Assembly: GCA_038210135.1 (NCBI GenBank)
Contig: JBBQWZ010000001.1
Coordinates: forward strand, 1-64,000
Length of the DNA stretch: 64,000 nt
Source: JBBQWZ01 sp038210135
GTDB lineage: Bacteria > Acidobacteriota > Terriglobia > Bryobacterales > Bryobacteraceae
Direction: 5' to 3'
Part shown: positions 17,988-26,869 of the stretch, in pieces
Layout: each line of letters opens with the position of its first letter
Position numbering within the stretch: the stretch's first letter is position 1
Position numbers and translations under genes: made by a program
The notes under the pieces: generated by a model
The model's database searches: none
What the model saw: only the letters and a program-made list of their open reading frames with translations
What the model was told of the DNA's origin: nothing

Positions 17988-20555
17988 TTATCGCGGCGTG
18001 AACCGGAAATTACTGATTGCGATTTCGTCGCTGCCTTGCACCTGGAATCCGAACTTGCCGTCAGTAAAGTTTCGGCCGCCCTGATTCCAGGAATCGAGAA
18101 CTACCCATTGATCGCCGACGCGGATCTTGTGAACCAACCGGTCGGGCGTAATCTCAATCTGCATTGTAAATTCGTTTTGCTTTTCCGAGTCGTGCGGCGT
18201 TTTGGCGCGTTCGGTGGTTTTGCCGTTGACGACATCCTTCGCGTAGAAGAACTTCTTGTCCATTTCGAACAGCGCGTAGTTCTTCGCGTCCACGTAATCA
18301 CTGAACCAGCGGATGCGGCTGTTGCGGAACATGCCGCCGCCTTTGAGCAATTGTACGGTGAAGGTGACGACGCCCTTCATGGGAGTCAGCTTGAAAAGGA
18401 CGAAGCCACCGCCGCGGCGGGTGTAGACTTCGCCGTCTTTTGACCAGGCCGCGGCATCTTCCCAATCAGCCATGCCGCCCGCGCGGGCCACCGGCTGTTC
18501 CGGTTTCGCGCCGAGCTTGGCCTGGGTGAGATCAAGATTGCGGGTTTCTCCGGCGGCGACCTGGATGCTGACGGTTTTCTCGGCGAAGGCCGGCGCCTTG
18601 GCGGTGAAGACGTAGGCTCCGGGAGGAAGATCGAGTTGGTTGCCGCGCACATCGTGCTGCTGCGTTTCCTCCGCTTTGCGCCAACTGACGACGGCTTCGG
18701 CGGGATTGCGAACGATGCGAAGCGTTCCCGCTCCGGCGGAGAGCGTCACATCGGAGCCGGTCAGCGTGAGTGTGTCGCCGGCCTTGAAGGACCGTGTAAT
18801 GCGCTTGGTTGCGAACTGTTCGCGACGGAGTTCGATGGCGTGATCGCCCGGCGCGACTCCGCTTTGCGAGAAGTTGCCGTCGGCGCCTACGGTGCCCAAA
18901 TTTCGTTGGTCAAGAAATACCTGCGTACCCGGCGCGGCTCCGCGAAGCTGGAGGACGCTGACCTGCGGCATCGGTTTCAGTTTGAACTCGAGGCGAGTCT
19001 CTTCGCCTTTCTTGATAGTGGCCATCTGGGCGGGTTCGTTCTGGAAGCCGTCCTTGACGACGCGGACATTGACGTTGCCGAGGGTCTGGACGCGGACCTG
19101 GCCGCGCTGAGTTTTGCGTGGATACGGTTTGTCGTTCAGGAAGACGGTTACGTTGTCCTCGCCGGCGGCGACGATCAGCGTTCCGACGTTCTGATCGGTT
19201 TTAAAGAACGCCGTGAGCATCGGCGCCGGGCCGAAACTTTCCCGCAGAGTTTTTTGATCCTTGCCTTCGCCGACGATAAATTCCTGAACACCGGGATTGA
19301 AGTTCTTGAGATCGAGGCCGGCGGGGGAGACTTCGCCCTGGGCCTGGCCGTTGACGGCGAGCTTCCAGGGTCCGGCATTGCTGATGACTTTCGCCTGGCT
19401 GCCGAAGCTGGAAACGATTACGCCGACCAGATTTTTAGTTTGAATGGGGCCGCCGAGGACGGGCGCCTTTCCGGCGACGGATTCGAAGGTGAAGGTGGCT
19501 TCGGTTCCTTTTCCGGAAAGCTTGACGGTGTGAGTTCCGGGGGCCACCTTGTCGAGAATGAACTGACCTTCCTGCAAGTCCACCGGGGGTTTGTTGTCGA
19601 TGGAGATTTTTCCGGCGTCGAGGTCGGTCAGCAGGCGCATGGTTTGCGACAACGGCTCGAAGTTGAGGTTGACGGTGATGGGCGATCCGGCGGCGACTGT
19701 GACTCCGGATGCGGCGGGTTCGAAACCGTCGAGTAACGCGGTGATCTGATAGTTTCCAGGCGCGAGCGAAATCTTGCAGTTCGAAGTGCAACGGGCTTCG
19801 TTGTTGATCCGGACGGAGGCGCCGGGAGGATTGCTGGTGACTTCGACCTGGACTTCGTTGGTAGGCGGAGGGACGACGACGCTGTTTTTCTTGCGTGCCA
19901 TCTGGACGAGGCCGACGATGGCGGCGATCGAAAGGAGGGAGCCGGCGAGTCCGCCGATCCAGAGCGCGCGCTTCCAATTGAGAGGCGCACCTTTTGTGGC
20001 CGCGGGTTGTTGAGAAGTATTTTGCGGCGGCGTGAAAGGGGGTCCGTAGGGCGGAGTGGGCGTGGTGCTGCCTGAACCGGCGGGTCCGGCGCCCATCATC
20101 ATCGATGGAGGTCCTTGACGTTGTCCGCTGTCGGTTCCACCGGGCAAGGGAGGTCCGCTTTGCGGCCGGTGGGTCTGGAGATTTCCGGTGGGTATGGATT
20201 CCGCAGGCAGCCCATACATGGGCGGAGGCTGCTGGGTTGGGGGTTGCCCGGTGAAGGGCGGTGGTCCGCCAGCGGGCGGAAAGTTTGGGGGTCCGGATTG
20301 AGGGGGAGGCGCGAAGGGAGCGCCGGTGAAACCGGTTTGTCCGGCTTCCTTCAGCTTCATGCCGTGATTTACGAGATGCTGCTTGATATCCGCGACAACG
20401 AGTTGAATTTCAAAATCGCCTGCATGCGCTTTTGAAAGTTCATCGAGCCGATAGTAAATGGGTTTGAGATCGGCTAGATCGTGAACCCTGTCGACTTGCT
20501 CGTCGAGGCGCTTTAATTCATCCAGTGGATTCGCGGCCATATTGTCCCCATCCAT
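17988..20555 (-). CDS. membrane-anchored PEGA-domain protein with C-terminal lectin-like domain
   Basis: This is an 855-aa multidomain protein. Residues 1-75 form a charged helical domain, followed to about 185 by a Pro/Gly/Gln-rich linker. A single membrane span follows at about 189-210 (WIGGLAGSLLSIAAIVGLV). A PEGA domain comes next (NPPGASVRINNE ... LAPGNYQITALLDGF), with further PEGA-like beta modules to about 670. The last 180 residues end in ISNFRFTPR and resemble the LamG/concanavalin-like fold of DUF1080-type domains. The topology suggests a cytosolic head and an exported beta-rich part that binds a polymer. No catalytic residues can be named. An alternative start is ATG 20540, preceded by GGGGAC. 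Confidence 0.8.
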   Translation of the reverse strand: MDGDNMAANPLDELKRLDEQVDRVHDLADLKPIYYRLDELSKAHAGDFEIQLVVADIKQHLVNHGMKLKEAGQTGFTGAPFAPPPQSGPPNFPPAGGPPPFTGQPPTQQPPPMYGLPAESIPTGNLQTHRPQSGPPLPGGTDSGQRQGPPSMMMGAGPAGSGSTTPTPPYGPPFTPPQNTSQQPAATKGAPLNWKRALWIGGLAGSLLSIAAIVGLVQMARKKNSVVVPPPTNEVQVEVTSNPPGASVRINNEARCTSNCKISLAPGNYQITALLDGFEPAASGVTVAAGSPITVNLNFEPLSQTMRLLTDLDAGKISIDNKPPVDLQEGQFILDKVAPGTHTVKLSGKGTEATFTFESVAGKAPVLGGPIQTKNLVGVIVSSFGSQAKVISNAGPWKLAVNGQAQGEVSPAGLDLKNFNPGVQEFIVGEGKDQKTLRESFGPAPMLTAFFKTDQNVGTLIVAAGEDNVTVFLNDKPYPRKTQRGQVRVQTLGNVNVRVVKDGFQNEPAQMATIKKGEETRLEFKLKPMPQVSVLQLRGAAPGTQVFLDQRNLGTVGADGNFSQSGVAPGDHAIELRREQFATKRITRSFKAGDTLTLTGSDVTLSAGAGTLRIVRNPAEAVVSWRKAEETQQHDVRGNQLDLPPGAYVFTAKAPAFAEKTVSIQVAAGETRNLDLTQAKLGAKPEQPVARAGGMADWEDAAAWSKDGEVYTRRGGGFVLFKLTPMKGVVTFTVQLLKGGGMFRNSRIRWFSDYVDAKNYALFEMDKKFFYAKDVVNGKTTERAKTPHDSEKQNEFTMQIEITPDRLVHKIRVGDQWVVLDSWNQGGRNFTDGKFGFQVQGSDEIAISNFRFTPR

Positions 20556-20740
20556 GAGACTTCCCTATCTTATAAGAACCGCTTGCTCGCGCAAGGCTGG
20601 TAAGGACCGATTGCTTGCGCCAGACTGGCTTCCGCGAACCGCCGTCCCAAAAGCCATAAAGGTAAGATCGGTCGAGTGCGCGCGCGTTTCCATATTGGCG
20701 AAAGCATGCCGACCGCAATCGGATGGCGGGTTCCGGAGCG
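20556..20740. promoter_or_regulatory. divergent intergenic region with imperfect direct repeat
   Basis: It separates the PEGA gene and the glycosyltransferase operon. Two related 23-bp stretches lie at 20578-20600 and 20606-20628, both of the form accg.ttgct.gcgc.ag.ctgg. On the minus strand a TATAAG sequence occurs near 20570 as a possible -10 box. No -35 box could be set with confidence. Confidence 0.4.
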
Positions 20741-21811
20741 ATGATCGCGGCTTTAGATGCGACGCCGCTAAGCGTTTCGACGGGTGGGGTGGCGCGATAC
20801 ACGGCGGAGCTGGCGCGCGCGATGGGCCGCGTATTCGCCGAGGACGAATACTGGTTGTTGACCGATCAAGGGTTCCAGCTTCCGGGCGGGCTGACGGACA
20901 ACGTAAGAAAAGGAGACGGTCCGCGCACCGCAGCGGAGCGCAAATGGTGGCTGTGGGGACTGGGGCAGGAGTTGTCGCGGCGGCGGGCGGAGGTTTTTCT
21001 GGGAACGGATTTCTCTGTTCCTTATTTGCCGCTGCGCGCGAGCGTGATGATGCTGCACGATCTGTCGCCGTGGCGGAATCCGCGCTGGCATTCGACGGCG
21101 GGACGGGTGCGGAGGCGCACACCTTTGCTGCTTCGTTCGGGCTTGGCGACGATGGTGATGACACCGACGGAGGCGATCCGGCGGGAGGTGATTGGGAAAT
21201 TTCGTTTGGCACCGGACCGGGTGGTGGCGGTTCCGCTGGCGGCGGGCGAGCATTTTCGTCCGATGCCGCGCGTGCAGACTGAGCGTCCGTATTTTCTGTT
21301 CACGGGCACGCTGGAGCCGCGGAAGAATATCGGGGTCGTGATTGAGGCGTGGCGCGCATTGCGGAAAGCGGTCGCGGTGGATCTTGTGATTGCCGGACGA
21401 CGGCGCGCGGATTTCCCGGAGCTCTCGGCGGAAGAGGGTCTTCGTGTAACTGGAGAGGTAGACGAAGAAGCGTTGCCGTCGTTGTATTCGAGCGCGGCGG
21501 CGTTTCTATTTCCTTCGTTCTATGAAGGCTTCGGATTGCCGGCGATCGAGGCGATGCAGTGCGGGGCGCCGGTGATTACGTCGAGGGATCCGGCGTTAGT
21601 CGAAGTGACAGGCGGCGCCGCGCTGCATGCGGATGCGAGCGACGTGGGGGCGTGGATCGCCGCGATGCGATCGGTCTTGGATCCGGCGGGTGCGGAGAAA
21701 CTGCGCGAGGCTGGGCAAAAGCGTGCTGGGGAATTTTCGTGGACAGCGACCGCGGAGCGCACCCGCGAAGTTTTGCTCGAAGCGGTGCGGAGGTTCCGGC
21801 GCGAACGATGA
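20741..21811 (+). CDS. glycosyltransferase family 4-type (GT-B fold)
   Basis: This 356-aa protein should transfer a sugar from a nucleotide donor to a surface-glycan acceptor in the cytoplasm. The N-terminal acceptor domain has the glycine loop STGGVARYTAELA. The C-terminal donor domain has FTGTLEPRKNIGVVIEAW and the family motif FPSFYEGFGLPAIEAMQCG, with the ExxxxxxxE motif. I chose ATG 20741 (MIAALDATPLS) because GGAG lies at correct distance. The frame reaches ATG 20723, which would add six unlikely residues. Its stop overlaps the next gene start (ATGA), so the two glycosyltransferases are co-translated. Confidence 0.88.
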   Translation: MIAALDATPLSVSTGGVARYTAELARAMGRVFAEDEYWLLTDQGFQLPGGLTDNVRKGDGPRTAAERKWWLWGLGQELSRRRAEVFLGTDFSVPYLPLRASVMMLHDLSPWRNPRWHSTAGRVRRRTPLLLRSGLATMVMTPTEAIRREVIGKFRLAPDRVVAVPLAAGEHFRPMPRVQTERPYFLFTGTLEPRKNIGVVIEAWRALRKAVAVDLVIAGRRRADFPELSAEEGLRVTGEVDEEALPSLYSSAAAFLFPSFYEGFGLPAIEAMQCGAPVITSRDPALVEVTGGAALHADASDVGAWIAAMRSVLDPAGAEKLREAGQKRAGEFSWTATAERTREVLLEAVRRFRRER

Positions 21812-22959
21812 CGTTGACCAGGCGTGCATTATTTTTGACACCGGAGGCGCCGTATCCGATGACGGGCGGAGGCGCATTGCGTTCGGCGTCTTTGCTCGAA
21901 TGGCTGGCGTCGTCGTATGCGGTGGATGTCGTCAGCTTTGCGCCGTTAGAGGTAGGGTTTGCGCGGCGGGTGGTTGCGTTGGCACTTCCGCCGAATGCGC
22001 GGCATGCTCCGGCGCGGGCCTGGCGCAACGTATCGCGGCAGATTCGAGGGGTGCCATCGCTGGTGGATCGATTCGCTGGATTCGAGAGCGCGATTCGCGA
22101 TTCATTGCGGGGGGAGAGATATGAGTTGGGCGTGATTGAGCACTTCTGGTGCGCGCCGTACGCGGACGTGCTGCGGGAGTTCTGCGATCGCGTGGTGCTC
22201 GATCTTCACAACGTCGAATCGGAGCTGCATGCAACGGGCGCGGGCGCGTCACGATGGCCGATGTCCGCGATGCTGGGCCGGTTCGCGAATCTGTATCGCG
22301 AGTTGGAGCGGAAATGGCTGCCGGGCTTCGATCACGTGCTGGTGACATCCGAAGAAGATGCGGATCGCGCGCGTAGTTTGGGGGCGGCGCGGGTCGTTGT
22401 GTATCCGAACGCGCTGCCGATGGCGGATCGGCCGGTGATGGCGGAGCAGGAGCGAATTGTGTTCAGCGGAAATCTTGAATATCACCCGAATCAGAGCGCG
22501 GTGCGGTGGTTCCATGACGCGATCTGGCCCAAATTGCGCGCGGCGCATCCAGGGTTGGAGTGGTGGCTGGTAGGGAAAAATCCACTGGGCGTTGCGCGCT
22601 TGGTGGATGGCGATTCGCGCATCCGGCTGACGGGTCCGGTGGAGAATGCGGTTGCGTTGTTGGCGGAATCGAAGGTCTGCGTGGTGCCAATCGTCGAAGG
22701 CAGCGGAACGCGGTTCAAGATTCTGGAGGGATGGGCGGCGGGGCGCGCGGTGGTTTCGACGACGTTGGGCGCGGAGGGATTGGGGGCTCGGGATGGTGTC
22801 GAACTGCTGATCGCAGATTCGGCGCAAGCAATGACGGCGGCGGTTTCGGCGTTGTTGCTGGATGGGGTCCGGCGCAAGGCGTTGGGGGACGCGGGCCGGG
22901 CGTTGTTTGAGGAGCGGTTTACGTGGCCCGTGGCTTGGAAGGCGCTCGAGGGTTTGTAG
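21808..22959 (+). CDS. glycosyltransferase (GT-B fold, group 1)
   Basis: The 383-aa protein starts at the ATG that overlaps the previous stop by four bases. Its N-terminal half reads LFLTPEAPYPMTGGGALRS, typical of GT4 enzymes that assemble polysaccharides, and DLHNVESEL follows later. The donor half has FSGNLEYHPNQSAVRWF, WWLVGKNP and VVPIVEGSGTRFKILEGWAA, close to sugar transferases of exopolysaccharide clusters. With the gene before it, it forms a two-gene plus-strand unit that converges on the methyltransferase/sulfatase unit, which probably acts on a related envelope glycan (inference). The sugar specificity is unknown. Confidence 0.87.
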   Translation: MTLTRRALFLTPEAPYPMTGGGALRSASLLEWLASSYAVDVVSFAPLEVGFARRVVALALPPNARHAPARAWRNVSRQIRGVPSLVDRFAGFESAIRDSLRGERYELGVIEHFWCAPYADVLREFCDRVVLDLHNVESELHATGAGASRWPMSAMLGRFANLYRELERKWLPGFDHVLVTSEEDADRARSLGAARVVVYPNALPMADRPVMAEQERIVFSGNLEYHPNQSAVRWFHDAIWPKLRAAHPGLEWWLVGKNPLGVARLVDGDSRIRLTGPVENAVALLAESKVCVVPIVEGSGTRFKILEGWAAGRAVVSTTLGAEGLGARDGVELLIADSAQAMTAAVSALLLDGVRRKALGDAGRALFEERFTWPVAWKALEGL

Positions 22960-22994
22960 GATTTTCCGGCCGGCTTCGCAGGCCTGACTTCGAC

Positions 22995-23360
22995 TTATTT
23001 AGTCAGGCCTTCGGTGCGGAGATCGGCGAGCAGGTCACCGGCGGCGTTTTTCGGATAGCCGTGGATCCAGAAGGCGGCCTTGTTGCCTTCCGGCGTTTCC
23101 CAGACTTTGACGTCGGGATGGACCAGCATCTTTTTGAGACGCGCGTCGTACTCTACGACGTCGGCGTCTAGTTTTACAACGGCGATGATGGCCCGGAGGT
23201 CGAGATCGTTGCGGTAGTCTTCGAGGCCGAGCTTGTAGCCGTGCTCGACTTCTTCGACGAAGGTCCGCCAGCGTTTGAGCAGGCCCTTCTTACCGTCTTT
23301 GACGACGTGTGCCGGATAGCCATTGTCTTCGAGGAAAAGCTTGATCTCGCGTTCGGTCAT
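22995..23360 (-). CDS. small acidic protein, candidate immunity or partner protein
   Basis: I do not recognise this 121-aa protein. It is rich in Asp, Glu and Lys, has no signal peptide or membrane span, and looks like a compact alpha/beta domain (LDLRAIIAVVKLDADVVEYD ... VWETPEGNKAAFWIHGYP). ATG 23360 lies eight bases after the stop of the nuclease-like gene, with no clear ribosome site, so translation may depend on that gene. The pairing, size and charge would suit an immunity protein, but this is inference only. A metabolic or regulatory role is equally open. Confidence 0.6.
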   Translation of the reverse strand: MTEREIKLFLEDNGYPAHVVKDGKKGLLKRWRTFVEEVEHGYKLGLEDYRNDLDLRAIIAVVKLDADVVEYDARLKKMLVHPDVKVWETPEGNKAAFWIHGYPKNAAGDLLADLRTEGLTK

Positions 23361-23368
23361 GTTGCGGG

Positions 23369-23794
23369 TCAGTGACTCTTATTGATCTGGCGGCGGAAGT
23401 AGCGTTCGCCGTCGTTGGGAATAAAGAAAGTACGAATGGTGCGGTCGCGATTGAAGGCACCGAAGTAGCCGTTGCGGCGATCGAAGCGGGAGAAGGCTCC
23501 GTCGTTGCGGACGTCTTCTAGGATAGTCCCGCCGGGGCGGGCATCGCGAAGTTCCTGCGCGAGGTTCAGGTATTCCTGTTGGGAGACGCGTCCGAATTCA
23601 CGGCCGTGCTTGCGGAAGTGTTCGTCCAACTGGGCGCGGCTGCGAAAACCGGGTCCGGCGGCAAGAGCGACGGCTGCGAAGACCAGCAGGACGATGAGCA
23701 GTTTCTGCCAAAGACCAGGAGCGTGGAATCGCGAGTGAGCCGGGCGGAGCATAGGTGTGTTTTTGTTGGCAGGTCCGCGTTCATGCGGAGCCAC
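23369..23794 (-). CDS. secreted or membrane-anchored BECR-type nuclease-like protein
   Basis: The N-terminus has a hydrophobic span (LWQKLLIVLLVFAAVALAA) that acts as a signal or anchor. The remaining 90 residues (DEHFRKHGREFG, QEYLNLAQELRDARPGGTI, RFDRRNGYFGAFNRDRTIRT) resemble the Barnase-EndoU-Colicin E5/D-RelE (BECR) fold at the C-termini of polymorphic toxins. In colicin-like members, His and Lys residues at equivalent positions attack RNA. It is encoded 11 bases after the sulfatase stop, with GAGG before GTG 23794; ATG 23752 is an alternative start. The small acidic gene that follows may be its partner. A housekeeping role at the cell surface cannot be ruled out. Confidence 0.6.
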   Translation of the reverse strand: MAPHERGPANKNTPMLRPAHSRFHAPGLWQKLLIVLLVFAAVALAAGPGFRSRAQLDEHFRKHGREFGRVSQQEYLNLAQELRDARPGGTILEDVRNDGAFSRFDRRNGYFGAFNRDRTIRTFFIPNDGERYFRRQINKSH

Positions 23795-23805
23795 TGCCTC
23801 GAACC

Positions 23806-25455
23806 TTATGGTATCGGCTGGGGCGGGCTAGTGGGAAAGCGCTCCCGATTTTGATCGAGCCAGAGCGATGCCTGTTCCGGCGTCACGACGTCACCGCGGA
23901 GGACGGCCAAAGCGAAATCGTGCAGCAGGACGTTGTTGAATTCGCCGGCATAGGGGGCGGGCGCGGTCTGCTTTGGAAAGCGGACCAGGACGGGCACGCG
24001 AAGGGATTTCGAATCTCCGATGGCTTCCCGCATCTCCTGGTTGACGCCGATGGCTCCTTGCCAGACTTCGGGGCGATAGCCGTGGTCGGCGGTGATGATG
24101 ACGGTGGTGTCGTCCCAAATTCCGGCGGTTTCCATGGTCGAACGGATTTCGCCAAGAGTACGATCGACGAGAGCGATGTTATCGAGAAAGGTGCGGTCGA
24201 GATCGACGTCGAAGCTGGAGCGGGCGCGGTTGTAGATACCGGGCGGATGAGGAATCGGCCAGTGGATGTAATAGAGACCCGAGGTGAATTTAGGGAGGGT
24301 GTCGAGAGCGCGCTTGCGGATGGCGAGAAATTGCTCCTGATGGCGATGTTGGGCGAAGGCTTGCGCGCGCAGATCCGAGGGACGCCCGGCGATTACGTGG
24401 AGCGCGGAAAGAACATCGTCGGCGCGTTGGATGAGGGCAAAGCGGGTGGCTCCGGCGAGGCCGAGGTGGGCGGCGTAGGATTCCTGAGTGTTGCGGGAGT
24501 CTACGCCGAGTTCGCTCGTGCATTCGACGAGTTCCTGCCCGAAGACCCGGCAGTAGGGGTGATACCAGCCGGTTACGCGGGTGTCGAGACCGAGTTTCCG
24601 GACGTCGAAGAAGATGGTGGGGAGGGAGGTCCAACTGACGGCGGGTCCGCCGCCGCGTGGAGTCAGCAGGATCTGATCGGGGGCAATGGGATTGGCTTCC
24701 TGAAAAAGCCGGCCGGTCAAAAGAGCTGGAATGGAATAGGAGGTGTAGCGCGCGGGCGGATAGGCGGCCGAGGCCCAAAGGGATTGGCCACGAAAGCGAT
24801 CGAGCTCGGGCAGGTGGAGGGAGGGAAGGCGACTGTCGAAGGTCATGCGCTGATCCATTGCATCGAACAGGAGCCAGAGGACGCGGCGGCCCGGCTTACC
24901 GGAAGAAGCGGCGGGCTTGTCGTTCTGGAATTCGACGGCGGGTGGAGTGGCTGCCCAACTGGATACAAAGTGGACGCTGAGAGCGAGGAATAGGAAATTG
25001 AAGAGCAGCAGAATTCGAGCGGCGGCTGCGACCATGACCCGCTTTCCGGCAAACGCGCGGAGGACGAAGCCGAAGGCGATGGCGGCCTCGGCTCCGATGG
25101 CTCCGCCGTTGCGGAAGTGGTCGGCGAGGGAGGAGTCGGGCCAGGTGACGCGGGTGACTTCGAGACCGAGTCCGACGGCGAGGAGGAAAATGCAATCCCA
25201 GAGGCGGTCGTAGTGGGGGATGCGCGAGGCGGCAAATGAGAGAACGGCAAAAGCCGCAGTCAGGAGAAGCGCGGCGATTATGGTGGCTTTGAGGACAGTG
25301 AGGTCTGGAGGGTTGGCGCGGAAGTAATTGGCGAAGGGCGCCTGCACGTCCTGGATGCGGTACCAGGCGGAGACGAAGAAAAGATTGGCGAGAGAGAAGC
25401 AGACCAGAAGCCGCTTCAGGACCGGGAATCCTTCTTCTTTAAGAGATAGAGCCAT
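23806..25455 (-). CDS. membrane sulfatase / phosphoglycerol-transferase-like enzyme
   Basis: This 549-aa protein belongs to the alkaline phosphatase superfamily. Five hydrophobic segments occupy the first 180 residues. The catalytic domain begins at RRVLWLLFDAMDQ, has a candidate nucleophile threonine in ARYTSYSIPALLTGR and the metal ligands in VIITADHGYRPEVWQG. Such architecture is found in enzymes that add or remove phospho- or sulfo-groups on envelope glycans. No sulfatase CxPxR signature is present, which argues for a phosphotransferase rather than a formylglycine sulfatase. Its first 40 bases overlap the end of the methyltransferase gene. Confidence 0.82.
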   Translation of the reverse strand: MALSLKEEGFPVLKRLLVCFSLANLFFVSAWYRIQDVQAPFANYFRANPPDLTVLKATIIAALLLTAAFAVLSFAASRIPHYDRLWDCIFLLAVGLGLEVTRVTWPDSSLADHFRNGGAIGAEAAIAFGFVLRAFAGKRVMVAAAARILLLFNFLFLALSVHFVSSWAATPPAVEFQNDKPAASSGKPGRRVLWLLFDAMDQRMTFDSRLPSLHLPELDRFRGQSLWASAAYPPARYTSYSIPALLTGRLFQEANPIAPDQILLTPRGGGPAVSWTSLPTIFFDVRKLGLDTRVTGWYHPYCRVFGQELVECTSELGVDSRNTQESYAAHLGLAGATRFALIQRADDVLSALHVIAGRPSDLRAQAFAQHRHQEQFLAIRKRALDTLPKFTSGLYYIHWPIPHPPGIYNRARSSFDVDLDRTFLDNIALVDRTLGEIRSTMETAGIWDDTTVIITADHGYRPEVWQGAIGVNQEMREAIGDSKSLRVPVLVRFPKQTAPAPYAGEFNNVLLHDFALAVLRGDVVTPEQASLWLDQNRERFPTSPPQPIP

Positions 25456-26852
25456 CGATGTAAACCGTCAATCCGGGCTGATCGGACTACATCAAAGCGG
25501 CCCAGGATCTCGCTTTCGAAATGTTCCCTTGTCAGGTGGCGGTACAAGTCGGCGCGGCCCCTGACGATTCGTTGAAACATGGGATCTTCCGGCGAGACAA
25601 ACTCCACTAGAACATATTTGGCCGAGACGTCGGCGAGCAGGTCCAGGGCGGCGGAAAGGGGTACTCGCTCGGTGACGAGCATGTGGTGGAGGACGGCTAA
25701 GGCCAGTACGAGGTCGAAACGGCCGTGGGCGCGTTCGAGAAACGAAGGCGATTCCCGATTGCGCCAGCCGGTGGCGGGCGTGGGGCGGGCGAGATCAACT
25801 GCCAGGGGTAGGATATCGAGGTTGTCCTGGACGGCCCTACGCCACGTGCGACCGGCGACTTCGGGGTCGGCATCGATGGCAACGACCGAGGCATTTGCCT
25901 GGGCGGCGAGGACGCTGAAGTGGCCTTCGTTGCAGCCGATGTCGAGTACCCAGCGGGGCTTCAATTCTTCGAGTGCATCGCGGACGAAAGTTTCTTTGGC
26001 GTGAAACTGGTCCGGGTCGTAGAGGGCGGTGCTGGTGAGGTAACCGCTCCAGCGGGAGTTGGCGGGTTGCGGGGCGGCCTTATGAAGGCTTCGTTCGAGG
26101 CCTCTCAGGAGAGACTTCAAGATGTAGGTAGCGCGCTCAGGATCGGTGGATGGCGGTCGATAGGCGGCGGGAGCGACTTCGTTGCGGCCCATCCAGGTTG
26201 GCAGAGATACGGCGCTAAGGAACGGCGGAGTTAGGCGTTTCGCCCAACTCAGCCAGCCATATACGACTTCGGGCTCTAGTCCGTCGCGGTGGGCAAGCAG
26301 GGTGGAACCGAGGTGCATTCCGAAGTGTTTATGGGCAAGGAGAGGGAGCAGGAAGGTGCGCAAGAATTGCGCATAGGGTAGCCAGGTTGCGTCGCCGGGC
26401 AGTCGCGGCTCGAAAGAGAGGGCGTCGATGAAAACCGGCTGCGGACCGCGGAACAGGATGTTGTGCGGTGTGGCGTCTTTGAGGGAGTGGCCGGATTCGA
26501 GGGATTCGACAGCGAACCGGAGTGTGAGGGCGGCCGCTGCATGGAGCATCTCAGAGGGCCACTCGTACGGGAACGCGGGGAACGGAATCCGTTCGTGCTC
26601 AAGGACTTGGCTGGCAAGTTCCGGCTCGGATACGCACCAGGAGCGGACCAGCGAGCCTTGGTTGGACCAACGCTGGGCGAGCGACGTGAAGAGGAAATCG
26701 GCACAGGCGGTTCCTTCTTCAGAGACGACGCGGAGAATACGTCCGTCGCGATGGAATAGGCGTCCGGCCGGATCGCGAAACGTGCTGGCGCCCGGCTCCT
26801 CGTCGCCTACGTGTTTATAGGTAGGCCTTAGGTGTTGAGAGGCGGATGGCAC
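25416..26852 (-). CDS. kinase-like domain fused to class I SAM-dependent methyltransferase
   Basis: This protein of about 478 aa has two parts. Residues about 100-200 contain SLKDATPHNILFRGPQPVFI and then DALSFE, which look like the catalytic loop and metal-binding aspartate of a kinase/APH-like fold (D126, N131, D143). Residues about 300-440 are a Rossmann methyltransferase with motif I (VLDIGCNEGHFSVLAA) and FDLVLALAVLHH. The start is set at GTG 26852, 17 bases beyond the preceding stop. The open frame extends to 27089 but there overlaps the small membrane-protein gene. It lies between that gene and the sulfatase-like gene in one unit, so modification of an envelope glycan or lipid is likely. 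Confidence 0.75.
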   Translation of the reverse strand: MPSASQHLRPTYKHVGDEEPGASTFRDPAGRLFHRDGRILRVVSEEGTACADFLFTSLAQRWSNQGSLVRSWCVSEPELASQVLEHERIPFPAFPYEWPSEMLHAAAALTLRFAVESLESGHSLKDATPHNILFRGPQPVFIDALSFEPRLPGDATWLPYAQFLRTFLLPLLAHKHFGMHLGSTLLAHRDGLEPEVVYGWLSWAKRLTPPFLSAVSLPTWMGRNEVAPAAYRPPSTDPERATYILKSLLRGLERSLHKAAPQPANSRWSGYLTSTALYDPDQFHAKETFVRDALEELKPRWVLDIGCNEGHFSVLAAQANASVVAIDADPEVAGRTWRRAVQDNLDILPLAVDLARPTPATGWRNRESPSFLERAHGRFDLVLALAVLHHMLVTERVPLSAALDLLADVSAKYVLVEFVSPEDPMFQRIVRGRADLYRHLTREHFESEILGRFDVVRSARIDGLHRWLYLLKKKDSRS

Positions 26853-26869
26853 GGCAGGATCCAGGCGCT

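Noticed and set aside
23755..24993. 412-codon plus-strand frame
   Set aside because: Antisense of the membrane sulfatase-like gene, which has clear motifs and membrane spans.
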